Assembly: GCA_023382455.1 (NCBI GenBank)
Contig: JAHDVX010000005.1
Location: 62,001-126,000, forward strand
DNA: 64,000 nt
Source of the DNA: Flavobacteriales bacterium
GTDB taxonomy: Bacteria > Bacteroidota > Bacteroidia > Flavobacteriales_F > PHOS-HE28
Direction of reading: 5' to 3'
The translations under genes and the position numbers were made by a program. A model generated the notes under the pieces. That model was not told where the DNA came from. It worked only from the letters and a program-made list of their open reading frames with translations, and searched no databases. Of this stretch, positions 1 through 8,144 are shown piece by piece (position 1 is the first letter of the stretch; each line of letters begins with the position of its first letter).

Positions 1-427
1 TCAACAGCTCCACCTCGCGCACCCCGCGGCCCACCAGCACTTCCTCCAAGATCAGGCGCCCGAACCGCTCCATGACCGGCACCTCGCGGTATAGCCGCTG
101 CAAGTCCTCATAAGTGATCCCCAACAGGGTGCTATCCGTCACGGCCACCACGTCGAAGCGTGCCGGTTTCCGAGTGACGAACGACGCATATTCCCCGCTC
201 CAGCTGCCATCATAGGAGAAGCCTACGCAGATGTCCTCCCCGTCATGCGGGAACGACAGGCGCTGAACCCCGTCGCGCACGATGTAGAAATGCTCCTCCA
301 CTTTTCCCGCCGCACAGATGAAGGATTTCCGCGGGAAGTGGAATTCCTTCCAGCAGGGCAGTATGATCGCCCATTCCCGATCAGTGGGGTCGATGTATCG
401 CTGCAGGGTTCGGCGGACCAGTTCCAT
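1..427 (-). CDS. Crp/Fnr-type cyclic-nucleotide-binding regulator (partial, C-terminus off window)
   Basis: The first 142 residues are visible, from an ATG at 427 to the window edge, with no stop codon. The protein starts MELVRRTLQRYIDPTDREW and contains a cyclic-nucleotide-binding beta-roll: the stretch EEHFYIVRDGVQRL and the later GFSYDGSWSGEYASF follow the Crp/Fnr jelly-roll pattern at about residues 30-120, followed by the start of the long dimerisation helix (MERFGRLILEEVLVGRGVREVELL region). Bacteroidota encode many such proteins, usually about 190-230 residues; the helix-turn-helix half would lie outside the window, so DNA binding cannot be confirmed. The glycine-rich phosphate-binding cassette is not clear, so the ligand is unknown. 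The next gene (464-1216) has the same orientation and its stop lies 36 bp upstream of this start. Confidence 0.75.
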   Translation of the reverse strand, partial: MELVRRTLQRYIDPTDREWAIILPCWKEFHFPRKSFICAAGKVEEHFYIVRDGVQRLSFPHDGEDICVGFSYDGSWSGEYASFVTRKPARFDVVAVTDSTLLGITYEDLQRLYREVPVMERFGRLILEEVLVGRGVREVELL

Positions 428-463
428 ACAAGAACGCTCGTGCGGCGTGATCGACGATCGTGG

Positions 464-1216
464 TCAACGAAGCACGGTGAAACGCTGGCTTGAGATCTTT
501 CCGTCCGGCCCGGACACGCTCAGGACGTATATGCCTTCAGCTTCGCCAGCAAGGTTGATGGTTCCTTGCCCGATGAAATCGCGACGTGCCACTACACGCC
601 CGTTCACGTCCAGCACACGGGCGGTGGTATGGGCCATGCCCGGCAGGTCGATCACCAACTGCTGGCCGTTGGCCGCCGTGGGCCATTGGATCCGTGTATC
701 CAAGCCTGGTACGGCGTTCACGCCGGTGGCCAATTGCACCGTGCAGTTGTCATCCACCACCGGGGTCAGGCCTTCCGGGCAGAACATCATGTTGCTCATC
801 CAGAACGCGCTGGCGGAACAAGGGTGGGTTTGGCCGGCCACGGTGGGCATACCCGTGGCGCGGAACTCGATCACCGCGGAATTCGTGCCCGCCGACATCA
901 AAATGCCGCGTTCCACCGCTGCATCGATCACTATCCCGTTTCCTACGATGCCGTTGGTCAGCCCCGGAAGGATGCTCACATGGCCCGTGGGCGGAACGAT
1001 GGCCGTGATGACCGCTTTGTAGGCCACACCCGAGACCGTGCAGGGGGCCAGGTTGAACGTATAGTCCGGGTCGGGGTCGCAGCCGCCGTAGAACGTTTGG
1101 CTGTACAGCAGCATGTCCACCGGTTCGCCAACGGTCCAGTTTTGGGCATTCACCGATGCGCCCATCACAAGCGCAACCATTAAGGAAGGAAACTTCAGGG
1201 TTGTGCGCAAGCTCAT
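464..1216 (-). CDS. Secreted protein with T9SS type A C-terminal sorting domain
   Basis: 250 residues. I chose the ATG at 1216 because it gives a clean signal peptide (MSLRTTLKFPSLMVALVMGASVNAQ) and because a -7 box at 1238-1245 lies just upstream; the longer frame to 1309 would start upstream of that box. The middle of the protein has no domain I recognise but contains several cysteines (GGCDPDPDY, LAPCTV, HPCSAS, DDNCTV) that could form disulfides. The last 75 or so residues are a type A sorting domain: an immunoglobulin-like fold with VLDVNGRVVARRDF and the terminal GIYVLSVSGPDG...RFTVLR pattern. Such domains direct export through the type IX secretion system and anchoring or release at the cell surface. 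Function of the passenger domain is unknown. Confidence 0.85.
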   Translation of the reverse strand: MSLRTTLKFPSLMVALVMGASVNAQNWTVGEPVDMLLYSQTFYGGCDPDPDYTFNLAPCTVSGVAYKAVITAIVPPTGHVSILPGLTNGIVGNGIVIDAAVERGILMSAGTNSAVIEFRATGMPTVAGQTHPCSASAFWMSNMMFCPEGLTPVVDDNCTVQLATGVNAVPGLDTRIQWPTAANGQQLVIDLPGMAHTTARVLDVNGRVVARRDFIGQGTINLAGEAEGIYVLSVSGPDGKISSQRFTVLR

Positions 1217-1237
1217 GTGGTCAAGGTCTTGGAGTGC

Positions 1238-1245
1238 CAAAGCTA
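1238..1245 (-). promoter_or_regulatory. Predicted -7 promoter box for the T9SS protein gene
   Basis: Read on the minus strand the bases are TAGCTTTG, a full match to the Bacteroidota -7 consensus TAnnTTTG. It lies 21 bp before the ATG at 1216, which supports that start. A TTG at 1271-1273 is the only -33 candidate and its 25-bp spacing is long. Confidence 0.5.
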
Positions 1246-1332
1246 ACCGGAGCTTGATGTCGCTGGAGAGCAAGACCCCTTCAATCCCCGGACCCTTTCC
1301 GGAGGCCAAAAGGGAAGTACGTCGCTTATCCC

Positions 1333-1944
1333 TTACGCGAACTCACTGCCCGGATGGTAGCGCTTGACCAAGTGCAGCGTGTTGCGGTCGGTATGGTGCA
1401 TCTGCTTGCCGCCCAATGCGGCCAGCTTCAACACCAGGTCCTGGGCATAGCTGAAGGTCCCGTCGTCGTTGAGCTGGAAAGTACCGGTGAACTTGATGAG
1501 CTCCGCGCGCTGGGAGAGGTACTTGTTCTGCAAGATCCCATAATTCGGGTCGCCCGGGGTGGCGGTGAAGCTGAACTTGGTGTCCCGTGCCTTGGCCGTG
1601 CCGCCCGCGATCAGCGCGATGCCCCGGCCGAACACGTTGCACCGCATGATCGTCCCGGTCTTCTTTTCCCAGAGCAGGTAGCCCACCTCGTCGTGGAACG
1701 GGTCCATGGCCTCTTCGCCATGCCGCCAGGCCGTCATCTTGAAGTTGAGGCCCTCGAGCTCCTGCTGGCCATTCTCCTGCAAGGGAATTGGCTTGAACCA
1801 GGCTTTTTCGAAATAGCCCGTCTCGGTGGTCTCATCGTCCTTGTTGTGGTAGGAGAGGTCCACGCCCACATTGCCTTCCCATTCACCTACCAGCCAGCTC
1901 AAGGGACCCAGGCGCTGCGGGCCTTGGATTGATTTCTTCGCCAT
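1333..1944 (-). CDS. Nitrobindin-like haem-binding beta-barrel protein
   Basis: 203 residues. The N-terminal motif LVGEWEGNVGVDLSY matches the GxWxGxG signature of the THAP4/nitrobindin beta-barrel family, whose members bind haem b and react with nitric oxide or peroxynitrite. Later strands (FHDEVGYLLWEKKTGTIMR, FGRGIALIAGG, FTGTFQLNDDGTFSYAQDL) fit the ten-stranded barrel, and a late histidine (MHHTDRNTLHLVKR) sits where the family has its proximal haem ligand. Length is close to the bacterial family. No signal peptide is present, so it should be cytoplasmic. An ATG at 1944 begins MAKKSIQGPQRLGPL. The gene stands alone between the T9SS protein and ftsK. A fatty-acid-binding-like role without haem cannot be ruled out. 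Confidence 0.75.
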   Translation of the reverse strand: MAKKSIQGPQRLGPLSWLVGEWEGNVGVDLSYHNKDDETTETGYFEKAWFKPIPLQENGQQELEGLNFKMTAWRHGEEAMDPFHDEVGYLLWEKKTGTIMRCNVFGRGIALIAGGTAKARDTKFSFTATPGDPNYGILQNKYLSQRAELIKFTGTFQLNDDGTFSYAQDLVLKLAALGGKQMHHTDRNTLHLVKRYHPGSEFA

Positions 1945-2078
1945 GGTTACGTGTGTTTGTTTGTGGTGTCATGTTGCGGAACAACCGGCCGGATGAACAT
2001 GTTCATCCGGACCCCGAAATGTAGTGGATCACGCATATGGGCCCGCTCCGCCCCGGGCAAGGGGAGGAGGGACGGGCC

Positions 2079-4691
2079 TCAGAAGCCGTTGGTGCCCGGC
2101 CCGGCCGGTGTGCCCGCCGGGTGCAGCAGCTCATCCAAGGCGGCCTCGGTGGGCACCAGCACGCGGCGGGCCTTGCTGCCCTCGAAGGGGCCGAGGATGC
2201 CGGCGGCCTCCAGCTGGTCCACGATGCGGCCGGCGCGGTTGTAGCCCAGCTTCAGCTTGCGCTGGATCAGGCTGGTGCTGCCCTGCTGGGTCTGCACCAC
2301 TACGCGGGCGGCCTCCTCGAACATGCTGTCGCGATCACCGTCGTCCAAGGCGGCGCCTTCCCCTTCCTCGGTGGGTACCTCGGGCAGCAACAATGCATCG
2401 GGGTACCCGCGCTGGTTGCCGATGAATTCCGTGATGGCCTCCACCTCGGGCGTGTCCACGAAGGCGCACTGGATGCGGATCAGGTCGTTGCCGGTGCTCA
2501 GCAGCATGTCGCCGCGGCCGATCAGCTGGTCGGCGCCGCCCGCGTCCAGGATGGTGCGGCTGTCGATCTTGCTGGTGACCCGGAAGGCGATGCGCGCCGG
2601 GAAGTTGGCCTTGATGGTGCCGGTGATGATGTTCACGCTGGGGCGCTGCGTGGCGATGATCAGGTGGATGCCGATGGCCCGCGCCAGCTGTGCCAAGCGC
2701 GCGATGGGCGTTTCCACCTCGCGGCCTGCGGTCATGATCAGGTCCGCGAACTCGTCCACCACCAGCACGATGTAGGGCAGGAAGCGGTGGCCGTTCTCCG
2801 GGTTCAGGCGGCGCTGCACGAACTTGGCGTTGTACTCCTTCAGGTTGCGCACCCCGGCATCCTTGAGCAGCTCGTAGCGCTCGTCCATCTCGATGCACAG
2901 GCTGTTGAGCGTGGCCACCACCTTCTTGGTGTCCGTGATGATGGCCTCGCCCTCGCCGGGCAGCTTGGCCAGGAAGTGCCGCTCGATCTTGTTGAACAAG
3001 GTCAGCTCCACTTTCTTGGGGTCCACCAGCACAAACTTGATCTGGCTGGGGTGCTTCTTGTACAGCAGGCTCACCAGAATGGCGTTCAGGCCCACGGATT
3101 TCCCCTGGCCTGTGGCGCCGGCCATCAGCAGGTGCGGCATCTTGGCCAGGTCGGTCACGAAAGTCTCGTTGCTGATGGTCTTGCCCAGCACGATGGGCAG
3201 GTCGGCATTGCTGTTCTGGAACTTCTCGCTGGCCACCACCGCGCGCATGCTCACCACCTGCGGCTTGCTGTTGGGCACCTCGATGCCGATGGTGCCCTTG
3301 CCGGGGATGGGCGCGATGATGCGGATGCCCAGCGCGGCCAGGCTCAGCGCGATGTCGTCCTCCAGGTTCTTGATCTTGCTGATGCGCACCCCGGCCTGTG
3401 GCACGATCTCATACAGCGTGACCGTGGGCCCGATGGTCGCCTTGATCTTGTCGATGCCGATGCTGTAGTTGTTCAGCGTGGAGACGATCTTGTTCTTGTT
3501 CTCCTCCAGCTCGTCCTTGGTCACGGTGAGCTCGCCCGTGCTGTGCTCGGCCAGCAGGTCCAGGGTGGGGGGCACGTAGCTGCTGAGGTCCAACGTGGGG
3601 TCGTACTCGCCGAACTCCTTCAGCTTGTTCTCGATCTCGGCCTCGGTGAGGGCTTCTTCCTGCACGGTGGCCTCCACGCTGAAGCCGTTGGCCTCCTCGG
3701 TGATGGTGCTCAGGTCCAGTGCCGCGGCTACTGGGCTCATCACCACGGGAGCAGGCAGTTCCTCTGCTTCGGGCTCCGTGGTGAAGGGCGCTTCATCGGT
3801 CTCTTCCACTTCCTCCTCCGCTTCGTCCTCCTGTTCTTCAGCGTCCTCGTCCCCGGCAACTTCCTCCGTTTCGGCGGCCACCGGCACCGCCTTGATCCGG
3901 TTGCGGCGTGTTCCAGGGGCTTCCTCCGTGCCTTCTTCCACCGGTGCGGCCTCCTTGGGCTTGCGCTGGAAGAGGTCGCTGATCCAGGACAGGGAAGGGT
4001 TGAAGGTGTACACCAGGAAGGCAATGGCACTGAAGAGGATCAGGGCACCGGCCCCGAAGGTGCCCAGCCAGGAGCCCAAATGGTTGTTGATGGCGTAGCC
4101 GATGCCACCGCCGAGGATCTGCCATTCCCCCTTCGGGAAGAAGAAGCCCAGCAGGGTAGGCAGCCAGAAGATCACCGCCAGGCTCCAGCGCAGGGTTTTT
4201 CCAGCGGGGAGCAGCCAGGTGTGCAGTACCAGCCGCACACCGGCCAGGAAGGACCAGAGCACAAAGGTGAAGGCCGCCACCCCGAACCAGATGAAGATGA
4301 AGCGGTGGCTGATCAGCGCCCCCAGCTTGCCCAGCCAGTTCTCCACGCGCACATCCGGACTGAAGATCTCGCCCCACGAGCGGCTCATCAGGTCCTGGTC
4401 CAGCCGCCAGGTGAACAGGTAACTGGTGAAGGCCACCAGCAGGTAGCTCGAGGCCAGCACCAGGAAGAGGCCGGTGACCTTGTGCACGCGCTCATCGCCG
4501 AAGAAGGCCCGGATACGGGCCATGCGCCCCGCACCGGTGGCCGCGCCCGCCCTTGTCGTTGTCCGCGACTTCTTTGCCGGCCGCACCTCCTCGGCTTCAG
4601 CCTCGCGCAATCTGTTCTTCCTTTCTTTGGCCACCGGGCAATGGATTGGCCCTGTTCGGGCAGTCAGTCGGCCGTTCCGGGCCAAGGGCAT
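2079..4691 (-). CDS. ftsK: DNA translocase FtsK/SpoIIIE
   Basis: 870 residues. FtsK pumps double-stranded DNA at the division septum and coordinates chromosome dimer resolution. The N-terminal quarter carries four or five membrane segments (about residues 70-95, 130-160, 165-185, 205-232). An acidic linker follows (about 255-350), which is short compared with E. coli. The RecA-like motor contains Walker A GATGQGKS at about 525-532 and Walker B VVDEFADL at about 644-651, and the tail (about 795-870) is the winged-helix gamma domain that reads KOPS-like sites. The start is uncertain: ATG at 4691 or GTG at 4634, which gives MAKERKNRLREAEAEE, closer to usual family N-termini. A -7 box at 4720-4727 fits either. 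A long open frame on the opposite strand is a codon-bias shadow. Confidence 0.97.
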   Translation of the reverse strand: MPLARNGRLTARTGPIHCPVAKERKNRLREAEAEEVRPAKKSRTTTRAGAATGAGRMARIRAFFGDERVHKVTGLFLVLASSYLLVAFTSYLFTWRLDQDLMSRSWGEIFSPDVRVENWLGKLGALISHRFIFIWFGVAAFTFVLWSFLAGVRLVLHTWLLPAGKTLRWSLAVIFWLPTLLGFFFPKGEWQILGGGIGYAINNHLGSWLGTFGAGALILFSAIAFLVYTFNPSLSWISDLFQRKPKEAAPVEEGTEEAPGTRRNRIKAVPVAAETEEVAGDEDAEEQEDEAEEEVEETDEAPFTTEPEAEELPAPVVMSPVAAALDLSTITEEANGFSVEATVQEEALTEAEIENKLKEFGEYDPTLDLSSYVPPTLDLLAEHSTGELTVTKDELEENKNKIVSTLNNYSIGIDKIKATIGPTVTLYEIVPQAGVRISKIKNLEDDIALSLAALGIRIIAPIPGKGTIGIEVPNSKPQVVSMRAVVASEKFQNSNADLPIVLGKTISNETFVTDLAKMPHLLMAGATGQGKSVGLNAILVSLLYKKHPSQIKFVLVDPKKVELTLFNKIERHFLAKLPGEGEAIITDTKKVVATLNSLCIEMDERYELLKDAGVRNLKEYNAKFVQRRLNPENGHRFLPYIVLVVDEFADLIMTAGREVETPIARLAQLARAIGIHLIIATQRPSVNIITGTIKANFPARIAFRVTSKIDSRTILDAGGADQLIGRGDMLLSTGNDLIRIQCAFVDTPEVEAITEFIGNQRGYPDALLLPEVPTEEGEGAALDDGDRDSMFEEAARVVVQTQQGSTSLIQRKLKLGYNRAGRIVDQLEAAGILGPFEGSKARRVLVPTEAALDELLHPAGTPAGPGTNGF

Positions 4692-4719
4692 GCACGGCCC
4701 ATGGCCTTCGCGACCGAAG

Positions 4720-4727
4720 CAAAACTA
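4720..4727 (-). promoter_or_regulatory. Predicted -7 promoter box for ftsK
   Basis: Minus-strand bases TAGTTTTG match TAnnTTTG exactly. The box is 28 bp upstream of the ATG at 4691 and 85 bp upstream of the alternative GTG at 4634. No convincing -33 TTTG lies 17-23 bp further upstream. Confidence 0.45.
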
Positions 4728-4792
4728 CCGGGACGGGAAAGGGGAACGCGCCCTCGGCGGCGCCTATTATCAACAACCCGATGTGGCGGGGC

Positions 4793-5500
4793 TCAGTGGC
4801 TGAAAGCGCCGAGCACTTCGTCCAGTTGTGCGCGCAGCACTTCGGGGCTGACGCGCTGGTGGTTGGCCCGGTCGGCGAACAGCAAGGGGTCCACCTTGCC
4901 CAGGTGCACCTTGGTGGCCTCCAGGCGCATGCGTACATTGTTCTGAACCAGCTCGAAGCGCATCAGCATGCCAGGCACCTCACCATAAGGGCCATACCAG
5001 TTGGGGGAATCGATGCCGATGTCCTCGGTGAACCACACCTCGGCCTCAGGGGTGCCGATCGCATCATACACCAGGTAGGCTTGCCGGCAGGGCAGCCCGG
5101 CAATGGTGTCGCGCGCCTGGGTCTGGATCATGGCCATGCTGGGCGGGGTGTCATTGAGTTGCTGCAGGTCGCGGCGGCCCATGGACGCCACCAGGCTCTT
5201 GCCCATGATGCTCATGTGGTAGTCCACCACCTTCTTCGGGGTGTTCACCACCATGCTGGTCTTGAAGATGCCCATGCCGGCGCTCAGGTCCAAGGACTGG
5301 TGCTCCTGGTCGAAGCTCAGTACGGCCTTGGTCGGCAGTATGTCGGCCATCAGGCCGTCAGGGTCCATCCCGGGGAAGGAAATGGCGTACTCAATGCTTC
5401 CTTCGCCTGCGGAGCCGCCCAGCAACGGGCGCGAGCAACCGGTTGACATGAGCACGGGTCCGGCGGCGAGCAGGAGCAGGAAGGTCTTGATGGGGCTCAT
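4793..5500 (-). CDS. Predicted lipoprotein of unknown function
   Basis: 235 residues from the ATG at 5500; an in-frame TTG at 5509 is a less likely start. The N-terminus MSPIKTFLLLLAAGPVLMSTGC is a lipoprotein signal with the lipid cysteine at residue 22, so the mature protein should be attached to a membrane. The body (EGSIEYAISFPGM, TKAVLSFDQEHQSLDLSAGMG, YHMSIMGKSLVASM, IAGLPCRQAYLVYD, AEVWFTEDIGIDSP) resembles small Bacteroidota lipoproteins of the DUF4412/LolA-like sort, which form half-barrels able to hold a hydrophobic ligand, but I see no catalytic motif and do not assign a function. It lies 58 bp downstream of the M23 peptidase gene on the same strand and may be co-transcribed with it. 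Confidence 0.75.
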   Translation of the reverse strand: MSPIKTFLLLLAAGPVLMSTGCSRPLLGGSAGEGSIEYAISFPGMDPDGLMADILPTKAVLSFDQEHQSLDLSAGMGIFKTSMVVNTPKKVVDYHMSIMGKSLVASMGRRDLQQLNDTPPSMAMIQTQARDTIAGLPCRQAYLVYDAIGTPEAEVWFTEDIGIDSPNWYGPYGEVPGMLMRFELVQNNVRMRLEATKVHLGKVDPLLFADRANHQRVSPEVLRAQLDEVLGAFSH

Positions 5501-5558
5501 CGGCGGCAAGGTGGCCCTGCTACGGAAATGGTGTCCACAACGTTGCGTTCCAGTGGGT

Positions 5559-7325
5559 TCAGCGGGTAAAGCTGCGGGTCAGCCGGCTGCGGTTCCCGCG
5601 TTCATCGGAAACCTCCAGCTCAAAGCGGTGTTCGCCCGGGGTGTCGCTGTACCGGTCGAAGCTGTGGACCAGGGTGTGCGACTTGGGTTCGTACTCCATC
5701 AGGATCCACTTGCCGTCCAGCCGCGCGTGCCACTGGTCCACGCCGGAAAGGTCGTCCTGCACCCGCACCTTGAAGCTGCGCCGCCCGCGCATCGCCGGGG
5801 CCAGTCCGATGGGGGTGAGCACGGGTGGCGTGGTGTCCAGCATCACCGTGTAGCTGCCCAGGGTGCGTATGCCCGCCGTAACGCGACCGGCTGCCCACGT
5901 GCCTCCCTCGGCCACCGGCTTGCCCTTGACCAGGCGCACCAGCAGCAGGTTGCCCGTATGGGCCGGTGCCACCGGTTCGGTGACCTCCAGGGAAAGCTCG
6001 GCCGACAAGTTGAGCGGGATGGTCTCATCCCCGATCTCGAACAGGGGCGAGCGTGCCTGCGCCGGTGCCTGCTTGCGGGAGACCTGGATGTAGGTGTCCT
6101 CGTACAAGCTGTTGGGTGGCAGCGAGAAACGGATCCCCGCTTCCTCGATCACCTGCGATCGGTCGAAGGGGACAAGCCGCCCCTGTGCGGGTGCCTTGGG
6201 CCATTGCCGGGCCTCAGTCGCCGTGGCTCCGCGAAGGGTGAAGCGCAGCGTGGACCGGTTGCCGGACGCATCGGTGGCTTCCACTTCCACGACATGGTCG
6301 CGGCCCGGCACCACGGTGATCCGGCCCGGCGACGCTTCGCCGCCGTACACATCCAGCCGGTTGTTCGGCAGTTTGTAGCAGCGGTTGTAGTGCATGCCCT
6401 TTTGCTTGAACAGGCCGTAGTCCGTGTAGGCGTTCACATAGCGTTGCACGCCGAAATCCACTTCGTTCAATCCGATGGAGCACACCGTGCGCCCATCCAC
6501 CCGCACCACCAGCTTGCGAATGCCGCAGATGTTGGTGCTGTTGCTGTACCGGTCGAAGGTGTTCACCGCCAGCCCCACGGTGCCGAAGGCCAAGGGAATG
6601 GCGCCGTCCTTGAGCACGAAGGTGGAATCGCTCTGCTCCGTTGCCGGAAACCCGGCCGAACCCGCCGGATAGGGAGCGGTCCGCGAGGTGGAATCCAGCG
6701 GATACAGGCGCAGGCCGGTGAAGGTGGGCGGTACCCGGTCCCTGGTCTTCAGGCCGTAGGCTTCGGGGTCCAAGGCGTGCTGGTCCGAGGTTCGGCGCAC
6801 CTCGTAGTGCAGGTGGGGGGCCGAGGAGCCCCCGGTATTGCCGCTGAAGGCGATCACTTCCCCTTGGGCCACCGGAAGTTCGTTCCCCTTGAAGTAGTGG
6901 TCCACACTGAAGCTGCGCGCGGTGTATTGCAGCGCCAGCAGGGTGTCCGCCAGGCGGCCGGCCAGCCGGTCCAGGTGCCCATAGACCGTGGTGTAGCCCG
7001 AAGGATGGTCGATGTAGACCGCTTTTCCATAGCCCCAGGGGCTGATCTTGATCCGGCTTACCCAACCATCGGCGGTGGCTTTCACCGGAAGCCCGATACG
7101 GCCATTGGTCTTCAAGTCCAAGCCCGAATGAAAATGGTTGGTGCGCAGCTCCATGAAATTGCCCGACACCTCCACCGGAATGTCCATGGGGTGAACGAAC
7201 CCGGGGGAGGTTGATTGTCCTTTTGCAATTGAAGTTAACAATGTCAATGTGCAGAAAACCAATAGTTTGCCTTGCCTCACTTTATGTTCTTGTTTGAGTG
7301 TTGAATGGGAAATCCAGGCGACCAT
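5559..7325 (-). CDS. Secreted M23 family metallopeptidase
   Basis: 588 residues. LytM/M23 enzymes are zinc peptidases that cut peptidoglycan cross-bridges. The catalytic domain follows directly after the signal peptide: NHFHSGLD supplies the HxxxD zinc ligands and APHLHYEVR the HxH pair, with the glycine turn GDVIAFSGNTGGSS-like segment between. The remaining C-terminal 400 residues are beta-rich (RVPPTFTGLRLYPLDS, VLDTTPPVLTPIGLAPAMRG, GEHRFELEVSDERGNRSRL) and look like Ig-like modules. An ATG at 7325 or a GTG at 7280 (MRQGKLLVFCTLTLLTSIAKGQ) may be the start; the GTG gives a more normal signal peptide. Full zinc motif suggests an active enzyme, unlike EnvC/NlpD-type activators. It is divergent from the zapA operon. 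Confidence 0.9.
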   Translation of the reverse strand: MVAWISHSTLKQEHKVRQGKLLVFCTLTLLTSIAKGQSTSPGFVHPMDIPVEVSGNFMELRTNHFHSGLDLKTNGRIGLPVKATADGWVSRIKISPWGYGKAVYIDHPSGYTTVYGHLDRLAGRLADTLLALQYTARSFSVDHYFKGNELPVAQGEVIAFSGNTGGSSAPHLHYEVRRTSDQHALDPEAYGLKTRDRVPPTFTGLRLYPLDSTSRTAPYPAGSAGFPATEQSDSTFVLKDGAIPLAFGTVGLAVNTFDRYSNSTNICGIRKLVVRVDGRTVCSIGLNEVDFGVQRYVNAYTDYGLFKQKGMHYNRCYKLPNNRLDVYGGEASPGRITVVPGRDHVVEVEATDASGNRSTLRFTLRGATATEARQWPKAPAQGRLVPFDRSQVIEEAGIRFSLPPNSLYEDTYIQVSRKQAPAQARSPLFEIGDETIPLNLSAELSLEVTEPVAPAHTGNLLLVRLVKGKPVAEGGTWAAGRVTAGIRTLGSYTVMLDTTPPVLTPIGLAPAMRGRRSFKVRVQDDLSGVDQWHARLDGKWILMEYEPKSHTLVHSFDRYSDTPGEHRFELEVSDERGNRSRLTRSFTR

Positions 7326-7451
7326 CTGGAGTGTTCGGCCTTTCGGTGGTGCAAGCTATCGGTTCCCTTCCTGTGATCTCCCGGCGTGGGTTGTCAGGCC
7401 ATCAACAATCGGCCGTGCATACAAAGGGCATGCAACTGCGGCCCGGCCGGT

Positions 7452-7459
7452 TATCTTTG
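7452..7459 (+). promoter_or_regulatory. Predicted -7 promoter box for the coiled-coil/zapA/rny operon
   Basis: TATCTTTG matches TAnnTTTG exactly and ends 34 bp before the ATG at 7494. The expected -33 region has no TTTG, so the promoter would be weak or activator dependent. Confidence 0.45.
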
Positions 7460-7493
7460 GCCTCGGACCATAACGGTCTTCTGTTCAGTGCAA

Positions 7494-7781
7494 ATGGAAG
7501 GACTGCTGGAGCGCATTGCCACGGCGCGTGTACAGGTGCAGCGATCGCTGGCTGAGCGCGCCCGGCTCTCGGCCGCAGTGGAGGCCTTGGAGGCCCGCGT
7601 GCGCGAGTGTGCCCGTGAAGGGGAAGTGCTCAAGGCCCGGATCCAGGAACTGGAACAGGAGAACGAGGTTCTTCGTACCGTGAAAGCCACCGACAAGGAG
7701 GCCCAGCGGGAAGGAGTGAAGGAAGAGATCGACGAACTGGTGCATGATATCGACCGGTGCCTGGCATTGCTGAACGGATGA
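7494..7781 (+). CDS. Small coiled-coil protein preceding zapA
   Basis: 95 residues from ATG 7494. Almost the whole sequence is a predicted coiled coil: LLERIATARVQVQRSLAERA and EALEARVRECAREGEVLKARI, then IQELEQENEVLRTVKATD, rich in Ala, Glu, Arg and Leu in heptad spacing. The end ([19 protein letters not shown]) is typical of a small protein found directly upstream of zapA in Bacteroidota. Its stop overlaps the next start as ATGA (7778-7781), so translation is probably coupled. By size, fold and neighbour it could play a ZapB-like role at the division ring, but this is inference; there is no clear sequence match to ZapB. Confidence 0.7.
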   Translation: MEGLLERIATARVQVQRSLAERARLSAAVEALEARVRECAREGEVLKARIQELEQENEVLRTVKATDKEAQREGVKEEIDELVHDIDRCLALLNG

Positions 7782-8083
7782 CTGGACCGGACATGAACAC
7801 CACGGAAGAGCGATCAATTCGGATTGAATTGGCCGGCCGGGCCTATCCCCTCACCATCCATGTGGACGAGGAGGAGAACATCCGTGCGGCCGCCCGGGAG
7901 ATCAATGAAAGCATGGGCCGCTTGAAGGCGAGCTACCCGCTCACCGACAAGCAGGACCTGTTGGCCATGGCCGCGTTGGAAGTGACCACGCGCGCCTTGA
8001 ACCTGGCCAGGCCCCCAGCCGCCGGCATCGAGGAACAGGTGCTGAAGGAATTGGACGGGCTGCTGAAGGATCTCGACGGCTGA
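7778..8083 (+). CDS. zapA: Cell division protein ZapA
   Basis: 101 residues. ZapA cross-links FtsZ filaments and stabilises the Z ring. The N-terminal domain has the family pattern [37 protein letters not shown], followed by [20 protein letters not shown], the conserved DxxxLLAMxALxLA region, and a C-terminal helix ([18 protein letters not shown]). I chose the ATG at 7778 because it overlaps the preceding stop as ATGA; ATG 7793 (MNTTEERS) is an alternative and fits the family start better. The gene lies between the coiled-coil gene and rny, an arrangement common in this phylum. Confidence 0.88.
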   Translation: MTGPDMNTTEERSIRIELAGRAYPLTIHVDEEENIRAAAREINESMGRLKASYPLTDKQDLLAMAALEVTTRALNLARPPAAGIEEQVLKELDGLLKDLDG

Positions 8084-8144
8084 TCCGGCCTGCACGCCAC
8101 GAAGCGCCCATGGTCCACTGGTTGAACGACTAAAAACAGTGGAA

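Noticed and set aside
2037-4946. 969-codon open frame on the plus strand opposite ftsK
   Set aside because: It is the reverse shadow of a GC-rich gene with strong third-position bias. The protein is His/Gln/Leu/Val repeats without a fold, and FtsK on the other strand is unambiguous. The same holds for the long frames opposite pbpC (43310-45574), speA (24811-27246) and the DUF7948 gene (35054-37105).
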